NCBI GenBank assembly: GCA_021014325.1
Contig: CM037464.1
Coordinates: forward strand, 6,541,127 to 6,605,126
Direction: 5' to 3'
DNA from: Plazaster borealis
Taxonomy: Eukaryota; Echinodermata; Asteroidea; Forcipulatida; Labidiasteridae
Length of the DNA stretch: 64,000 bases
How positions within the stretch are numbered: the stretch's first letter is position 1; each line of letters starts with the position of its first letter. Both the position numbers and the translations under genes were made by a program. The notes beneath the pieces are model-generated. The model did not search any database and was not told the DNA's origin. It was given only the letters and a program-made list of their open reading frames with translations. Positions 56,791 through 64,000 of this stretch are shown in pieces.

Positions 56791-58317
56791 CTAAGTTCCG
56801 ACTTTCTGCTGTAAAATGATGCAGTGGGAAATACTGATGCTTTTTCATTAAAACTGGCCCAAGATTTTAGCTCAACTGGCGGAAATGTTGCCCCTTTTTA
56901 ATCCCAAGGAGAGGCGTGGCAATTTTATCAAGTTTCGACTGCTTTTTGATATAATACAAGGGGTAAGTCTTGAAATTTTGCAAATGTTGATATTTTGTTA
57001 TACTAAATTGCAAGGCTCCCCCGTGATTATAACAAAAACGGTCGAAATACCGTACTTTGGTTGTTAAAATTAATTAAATTTAAAGTAAATTTGTGCAGAA
57101 AGTTAGTCGGAGTGACGACCAGGCGTTCAGGGGACTCAAAGTCTGGTCGAATACAAGGGGTGAGTCTTGAAATTTTGCAAATGTTGATATTTTTATACTA
57201 AATTGCAAGGCTCCCCCGTGATTATAACAAAAACGGTCGAAATACCGTACTTTGGTTTATAGATGGTTAAAATTAATTAAATTTGAAGTAAATTTGTGCA
57301 GAAAGTTAGTCGGAGTGACGACCAGGCGTTCAGGGGACTCAAAGTCTGGTCGAACCAGCATGGTGATCACCCATATAGTTCCTTTCTGGGATTGGCTAGT
57401 CCCGGTCCCTCCTTTGGCTTTCCGACCCGGAATATTCACCCTACCTATTTTGGGGAGAGACATGACGGAACCCCAATCCATTACAGCGGCCAACAGTAAA
57501 AGTCATGTCCCTTTTGGTACGGGTAGGATTCGAACCGGGTCTCCCAGCTCTGGACTGCACGCAATTGAACATTCCAGTGCACCTAAGTGCCCGTTGGTGT
57601 TTGGAGGTGATTTTACACACTACTTATATAAAAGACCGATTGCGCAACCAATGTCACGTGACCTATAGTGGGTGTAAAACATCAACAAACAAAGCGTCCT
57701 CCATAGGAAAGTGCCTTTGTTGTAAAGTACACGATGGCTGACGCATTTGTTTATTTAATCAAGACTTTTCTGTCTTGAAATACCGGTATGTAATAAAATA
57801 TTCCAGAGTCTGTTAACTACCGGAGTGTCTGAAAAAGCCAGTAGGACAGGTTCCAGCAAGTCCTGTAAAATTCTACATGGAAGGAACGTTTATGTTCACG
57901 ATGATGTGGTGCTTAATACACGGACGACCTCGATCAGACACTTTTCAACACAACAATGTCACAATTTTGTAGCTGAAATCATCCAAAAGAAAAGGCTTCC
58001 CAAAACTGTGTGATTCCTTTGTCTCTTTGAAATTCCGCAAGGCTAAACGCTCACCTTCCCAACGCTCTGCTTTTACTACAGTGATTTACAATACAAACCA
58101 AAGACCGGGTGCTATAGCCCAGGTTGGACTCCTCCTTTGCATACGAGGGTCGCTACAGCGTCGTCCGACGCCGGTAGTTTATAACTGAAATTAAACTTCT
58201 CTGTGGTTGAATACTGGTAGTTTTTGAAACAGTAATGGGATTTAAGTAACATACAACAATAACAACATACAACATAGTCATAACAATAAGTCACAACATA
58301 CAACTTTAATAAAAGAA
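56791..58317. repeat. Satellite cassette copy 3 (subtype A, with internal duplication)
   Basis: It shares the copy 1 features. Near its left third a 197-bp segment is repeated: TACAAGGGGTAAGTCTTGAA at 56955 and TACAAGGGGTGAGTCTTGAA at 57152. A partial GTGCAGAAAGTTAGTCGGAG stretch lies between them. Confidence 0.9.
57516..57591 (-). pseudogene. tRNA-like segment of cassette 3
   Basis: Same 76-base segment, with ACCTAAGTGCC in place of ACCGAAGTGCC. This variant is shared with cassette 4. The B-box is intact. Confidence 0.5.
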
Positions 58318-61300
58318 TTAAACAAATTTGAAAAAATCACATTGGGTAAGCATTACATTTTTTTCGACAAAGGGCCAAAATTTGTTAAAATCACAAGGGG
58401 TGAGCCTTGCATGTTTGTCCAAAATAGGAGAAAATCACAAGGGGTAAGTTTTGCACTTTTTGCCGAAAATGGGCCAAAATTCGAAAACATCACAAGGGGT
58501 AAGCCTTGCATTTTTGTCGAGAAAGGGCCAAAATTTGATAAAATCACAAGGGGTAAGCCTTGCATTTTTGTCCATAATAGGAGAAAATCACAAGAGGTAA
58601 TGTCCTGCATTTTTGTCGACAAAAGGCCAAAATTTGATAAAATCACAAGGGGTGCATGTTTGTCCAAAATTGATAAAATCACAAGGGGTAAGCCTTGCAT
58701 GTTTGTCCAAAATTGATAAAATCACAAGGGGTAAGCCTTGCATTTTTGTCCGAATTAGGAGAAAATCACAAGAGGTAATGTCCTGCATTTTATAAGAAAA
58801 TAGGCCGAAATTGGATAAAATCACAAGGGGTAAGCCTTGCAGTTTTGTCCAAAATAGGAGAAAATCACAAGGGGTAAGTCTTGCATTTTTGTCGACAAAA
58901 GGCCAAAATTTGATAAAATCACAAGGGGTAAGCCTTGCATGTTTGTCCAAAATTGATAAAATCACAAGGGGTAAGCCTTGCATTTTTGTCCAAATTAGGA
59001 GAAAATCACACGAGGTAATGACCTGTATTTTTTTAAGACGATGGGCCAAAATTGGATAAAATCACAAGGGGTAAGCCTTGCCTGTTTGTCCAAAATTTGA
59101 TAAAATTACATGTTTGTCCAAAAAAGGTGAAAATCACTAGAGGTAAGTCTTGCATTTTTTTCGACAAAGGGCCAAATTTGGATAAAATCACAAGGGGTAA
59201 GCCTTGCATGTTTGTTCAAAATAGGAGAAAATCACAAGTGGTAAGTCTTGCAGTTTTGGCCGAAAATTTGCCAAAATTTGTAAAATCACAAGGGGGTGAG
59301 TAAGCCTTGCATTTTTGTCCAAGATGGGCCAAAAATTTAGAAAATCACAAGGGGTAAGCTTTTCAGTTTTGTTGAAATCAGACTGAAATTTGGGTAAAAT
59401 CACAAGGGGTAAGCCTTGCATTTTTGTCAAAAAAAGGAGAAAATCACAATGGGAAAGTCTTGCAGTTTTGGCCGAAGAGAGGCAAAATTTGATCAAATCA
59501 CAAGGGGTAAGCCTTGCATTTTTGTCGAAAAAGGGTAAAAATTTGATAAAATCACAAGGGGTAAGCCTTGCATGTTTGTCCAAAATAGGCGGAAATCACA
59601 AGAGGTAAGTTTTGCATTGTTTGCCGAAAATGGGCCAAAATTTGATAAAATCACAAGGGGTAAACCTTGCATTTTTGTCCAAAAAGGGCCAAAATTTGAT
59701 AAAATCACAAGGGGTAAGCCTTGCAAGATTGTCCAAAATATGAGAAAATCACAAGGGGTAAGTCTTGCATTTTTGTCAACAAAAGGCCAAAATTTGATAA
59801 AATTACAAGGGGTAGGCCTAAGCCTTGCATGTTTGTCCAAATAGGAGAAAATCACAAGGGGTAAGCCTTGCATGTTTGTCCAAAATAGGCGGAACTCACA
59901 TTAAGTCTTGCATTTTTAAAGAAAATGGGCCAAAATTGCATTTTTGTCGACAAAGGTCCAAAATTTGATAAAATCACAAGGGTTAAGCCTAGCATTTTTG
60001 TCCAAATAGGAGAAAATCATAAGAGGTAATGTCTTGCATTTTTTAAGAAAAAGGGCCGAAATTTGATAAAATCACAAGAGGTAAGCCTTGCATGTTTGTC
60101 CAAAATAGGAGAAAATCACAAGGGGTAAGTCTTGCATTTTTGTCGACAAAAGGCCAAAATTGAATAAAATCACAAGGGGTAAGCCTTGCATGTTTGTCCA
60201 AAATTTGAAAAAATCACAAGGGGTAAGCCTTGCATGTTTGTCCAAAATAGGCGGAAATCACAAAAGGTAAGTCTTGCATTTTTGTCGACAAAGGGCCAAA
60301 ATTTGATAAAATCACAAGTGTAATCCTTGCATTTTTGTCCAAAATAGGAGAAAATCACAAGAGGTAAGTCTTGCATTTTTGAAGAAAATAGGCCAAAATT
60401 TGATAAAATCACAAGGGGTAGGCCTTGCATTTTTGTCTACAGAGGGTCAAAATTTGATTTGAGAAAATCACAAGGGTAAGTCTTGCAGTTTTGGCCGAAG
60501 AAAGGCAAAATTTGATACAAATTGATCACAAGGGGTAAGCCTTGCATGTTTATCCAAAATAGGCGAAATCACAAGGAACAATTTTTGAATTTTTGTCGAC
60601 AAAGGGCCAAAATTGGATAAAATCACAAGTGGTAAGTCTTGCAGTTTTGGCCGAAAATTTGCCAAGGTTTGATAAAATCACAAGGGCCTTGCATGTTTGT
60701 CCAAAATACGAGAAAATCACAAGGGGTAAGTCTTGCATTTTTGAAGAAAAAAGGAGAAAATCACAAGAGGTAAGTCTTGCATTTTTGAAGAAAAAAGGCG
60801 AAAATCACAAGGGGTAGGCCTTGCATTTTTGTCGAGATAGGGCCAAAATTTGATAAAGTGGCCTTGCATGTTTGTTCAAAATAGGAGAAAATCACAAGGG
60901 ATAATTTTTGGATTTTTTTCGACAAAGGGCCAAAATTTGATAAAATCACAAGTGGTGAGCCTTGCATGTTTGCCAAAATACGAGAAAATCACAAGAGGTA
61001 AGTCTTGCATTTTTGAAGAAAAAAGGAGAACATCACAAGGGGTAAGTCTTGCATTTTTGAAGAAAAAAGGCGAAAATCACAAGGGGTAGGCCTTGCATTT
61101 TTGTCGAAATAGGGCCAAAATTTGATAAAGTGGCCTTGCATGTTTGTTCAAAATAGGAGAAAATCACAAGGGATAATTTTTGAATTTTTGTCGACAAAGG
61201 GCCGAAATTGGATAAAATCACAAGTGGTAAGTCTTGCAGTTTTGGCCGAAAATTTGCCAAGATTTGATAAAATCACAAGGGCCTTGCATGTTTGTCCAAA

Positions 61301-62075
61301 ATACGAGAAAATCACAAGAGGTAAGTCTTGCATTTTTGAAGAAAAAAGGAGAAAATCACAAGAGGTAAGTCTTGCATTTTTGAAGAAAAAAGGAGAAAAT
61401 TACAAGGGGTAAGCCTTGCATTTTTGTCATAAATGGGCCAAAAAATTGGATAAAAATTTATTACAAGGGGTAAGCCTTGCATGTTCGTCCAAAATTTGAT
61501 AAAATCACAAGTGGTAAGCCTTGCATGTTTATCCAAAATAGGCGAAAATCAAAAGGGGTAAGCCTTGCATTTTTGTCGAAATAGGGCCAAAATTTGATAA
61601 AGTGGCCTTGCATGTTTGTTCAAAATAGGAGAAAATCACAAGGGATAATTTTTGGATTTTTTTCGACAAAGGGCCAAAATTTGATAAAATCACAAGTGGT
61701 AAGCCTTGCATGTTTGCCAAAATACGAGAAAATCACAAGAGGTAAGTCTTGCATTTTTGAAGAAAAAAGGAGAACATCACAAGGGGTAAGTCTTGCAGTT
61801 TTGGCCGAAGAAAGGCAAAATTTGATAAAATCACAAGGGTTAACCCTTGCATTTTTGTCGACAAAGGGTCAAAATTTGATAACATCGCAAGGGGTAGGCC
61901 TTGCATGTTTGTCCAAAATAGGAGAAAATCACAAGGGATAAGTTTTGCATTTCTTGCCGAAGATGGGCCAAAATTTGATAAAATCACAAGGGGTAGTAAG
62001 CTTTGCTTTTTTGTCGAAAATGGGCAAAAATTTGATAAAATCACATGGGATAAGCTTTGCATTTTTGTCGAAAAT
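58317..62075. repeat. Satellite array block 4, the longest
   Basis: About 70 units. The order of variant units in roughly 59.0-61.3 kb parallels that in block 3, and the end (about 61.64-62.07 kb) parallels the end of block 2. This points to duplications of long array stretches and not only single-unit expansion. Confidence 0.9.
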
Positions 62076-63346
62076 CTAAGTTCCGACTTTCTGCTATAAA
62101 AAGATGCAGTGGGAAATACTGATGCTTTTTTCATTGAAGCTGGCCCAAGATTTTAGATTAACTGGCGGAAATGTTGCCCCTTTTTAATCCCAAGGAGAGG
62201 CGTGGCAATTTTATCAATTTTCGACTGCTTTTTGATATAATACAAGGGGTGAGTCTTGAAATTTTGCAAATGTTGATATTTTTATACTAAATTGCAAGGC
62301 TCCCCCGTGATTATAACAAAAACGGTCGAAATACCGTACTTTGGTTTATAGATGGTTAAAATTAATTAAATTTGAAGTAAATTTGTGCAGAAAGTTAGTC
62401 GGAGTGACGACCAGGCGTTCAGGGGACTCAAAGTCTGGTCGAACCAGCATGGTGATCACCCATATAGTTCCTTTCTGGGATTGGCTAGTCCCGGTCCCTC
62501 CTTTGGCTTTCCGACCCGGAATATTCACCCTACCTATTTTGGGGAGAGACATGACGGAACCCCAATCCATTACAGCGGCCAACAGTAAAAGTCATGTCCC
62601 TTTTGGTACGGGTAGGATTCGAACCGGGTCTCCCAGCTCTGGACTGCACGCAATTGAACAATCCAGTGCACCTAAGTGCCCGTTGGTGTTTGGAGGTGAT
62701 TTTACATACTACTTATATAAAAGACCGATTGCGCAACCAATGTCACGTGACCTATAGTGCGTGTCCTCCATAGGAAAGTGCCGTTGTTGTAAAGTACATG
62801 ATGACTGATGCATTTGTTTATTTGATCGAGACTTTTCTGTCTTTAAATACCGGTCTATGATAAAACCGGAGTGGCTGAAAAAGCCAGTAAGGACAGGTTT
62901 CAGCAAGTCTTGTAAAATCTACATGGAAGGAACGTTTATGTTCACGATGATGTGGTGCTTGCACGGACGACCGCGATCACCCACTTTTCAACACAAGAAT
63001 GTCACAATTTTGAAGCTGAAATCATCCAAAAGAAAAGGCTTTCCAAAACTGTAAGACTCCTTTGTCTCTTTGAAATTCCGCAAGGCTAAAACGCTCACCT
63101 TTCCAACGCTCTACTTTTACTACAGTGATTTACAATACAAACCAAAGACCGGGTGCTATATAGCCCAGGTTGGACTCCTCCGTTGCATACGAGGGTCGCT
63201 ACAGCGTCGTCCGACGCCGGTAGTTTATAACTCAAAATAAACTTCTCTGTGGTTGAATACTGGTAATTTTTGCAACAGTTATGTGATTTAGGTAACACAC
63301 AACTTAGTCATAACAATAAGTCACAACATACAACTTTAATAAAAGA
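62076..63346. repeat. Satellite cassette copy 4 (subtype B, right edge)
   Basis: It shares copy 2 features, but the sequence after AACTTTAATAAAAGAG continues into non-satellite DNA (TGAGAAACTGTGTTATTATT). Copy 1 has a similar short stretch (TAGGAACTGTGATATCG) before its array, so this copy shows the undisrupted right flank of the cassette. Confidence 0.9.
62605..62680 (-). pseudogene. tRNA-like segment of cassette 4
   Basis: Same 76-base segment with the ACCTAAGTGCC variant and an intact B-box. Confidence 0.5.
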
Positions 63347-63449
63347 GCTTGAGAAACTGTGTTATTATTTACTACAAATTAAAATAAAGTCGACTCTCGG
63401 TGTATGGATTGGTCTTTGCACGTCGTTGTCATCAGCTAGCTGCGATGAC

Positions 63450-63498
63450 GTAGCACCCACTATAAGTAAACATTGGTCGCGCAATCGGTCTATTTAGT
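63450..63498 (-). repeat. Inverted copy of a cassette segment at the right edge
   Basis: CACCCACTATAAGTAAACAT then TGGTCGCGCAATCGGTCTAT is the reverse of AGACCGATTGCGCAACCAAT then GTCACGTGACCTATAGTG, found in every cassette (62716-62762 in copy 4). Only this copy has an inverted partner, about 0.74 kb away. Confidence 0.6.
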
Positions 63499-63527
63499 GA
63501 GTCCAAGCAAACTAGAAAAAGACACAA

Positions 63528-63600
63528 ATGGGAATTGAACCCGGATCACGTGGCTACAAGTTCAACGCCTATTGCGTCTATCTGAATGATGGCGCTGTCC
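63528..63600 (-). pseudogene. tRNA-like sequence, diverged
   Basis: In reverse, GGGTTCAATTCC (B-box, about 63533-63544) lies at tRNA distance from a weak A-box in GACAGCGCCATCATTCAGAT. Stems are poorly formed, so it is a tRNA-derived repeat at best. Confidence 0.4.
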
Positions 63601-64000
63601 AATTCAGTGACACTCCAAGACTGTTGACTTGACAAACATAAAACTGTAACAATGTGATTACATATTTTATGGATAAGGTCCATGTCTGGGTATTATATTC
63701 ATAATGTGTCATATTGACTGGGGTTATTTGTGAATATAATTTGACCAGGAACTCGCCTGACTATTTTAGTCAGCGGTTATAACTGGGGTGATGAGACTGA
63801 GAATATTTTGTCAGGTTCTCGAGTAGCAATAACATGTTTCCATGCCTCACATGGGCAATCACCAGTTGCAAATAGTTGATTCTAGAATAATCAGTATGTC
63901 TCGTGTCTGTTATGTAGACAGTAGGGTTGATTAAAATGGCTTCGGTTCGGAGTTTTACCGTAATTGTAGTTCGTTTGGGAACTGTTATTCTGAATGGAGT
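63601..64000. other. No recognisable gene
   Basis: Ordinary AT-rich DNA to the window end; nothing identified. Confidence 0.5.

Noticed and set aside
51000..62100. Many overlapping open reading frames of 60-150 codons on both strands encoding repeated Lys/Gly/Phe-rich or Leu/Pro-rich peptides
   Set aside because: They follow the satellite period. The 54-bp units keep frame and lack stops by chance of composition. The same DNA is open on both strands and no frame has a domain or consistent start.
51000..62100. CRISPR-like array (conserved core with variable spacers)
   Set aside because: The genome is animal, the 'spacers' are a few recurring linker types and not unique sequences, and there are no cas genes.
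50201..62680. Functional tRNA genes in the cassettes
   Set aside because: A- and B-boxes are present but the T and acceptor stems do not pair.

Overview
This window looks like animal nuclear DNA, most probably from an echinoderm and, by recollection of its repeat families, a sea star (Asteroidea). The signs are AT-rich sequence, a single recognisable cellular gene with a metazoan-type splice acceptor, tRNA-derived SINE-like repeats, an RTE-type retrotransposon remnant, and several families of short inverted-repeat elements. The assignment rests on remembered repeat sequences and was not searched. There are no operons, bacterial genes, rRNA genes or convincing functional tRNA genes.

The only confident cellular gene is at 43497-45464 (+). 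It is a TMEM200-like two-pass membrane protein (DUF2371 type) of 622 residues, encoded in one exon. The exon opens with a strong splice acceptor and a five-codon upstream ORF; any 5' exon lies upstream and was not found. Its 3' flank is filled with dispersed repeats.

Layout. 1-8 kb: mostly unremarkable DNA with small tandem repeats (1.48-1.90 kb, a 16-bp array at 3.1-4.0 kb, a GTCGAC-bearing array at 6.6 kb) and transposon remnants. 8.3-9.0 kb: a CpG-rich islet. 9.2-10.6 kb: a degenerate GTGGAGG array. 11.8-12.3 kb: a 121-bp tandem repeat. 12.8-13.44 kb: an antisense RTE-type reverse transcriptase fragment. 14-32 kb: dense small elements, including TTAA-bounded MITE-like elements, elements rich in GGGTCA/TGACCC, 'GCTAAGCA' elements, TA-flanked inverted-repeat elements and a hairpin-bearing 167-bp higher-order satellite. 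33-43 kb: duplications, SINE-like repeats, foldback elements and homopolymer runs. 43.5-45.5 kb: the gene. 45.5-48.9 kb: more elements, including a 185-bp near-perfect foldback.

48.9-63.5 kb is the most unusual part. A short-period satellite with core CACAAGGGGTAAGCCTTGCA, repeated roughly 150 times, alternates with four copies of a 1.3-1.5 kb unrelated cassette carrying a tRNA-like segment. The cassettes alternate in subtype (A-B-A-B), so the region appears to have grown by duplication of a two-cassette unit. The array orientation flips at its left edge, and an inverted copy of a cassette segment lies at the right edge. Hundreds of overlapping reading frames on both strands here are by-products of the repeat and not genes.
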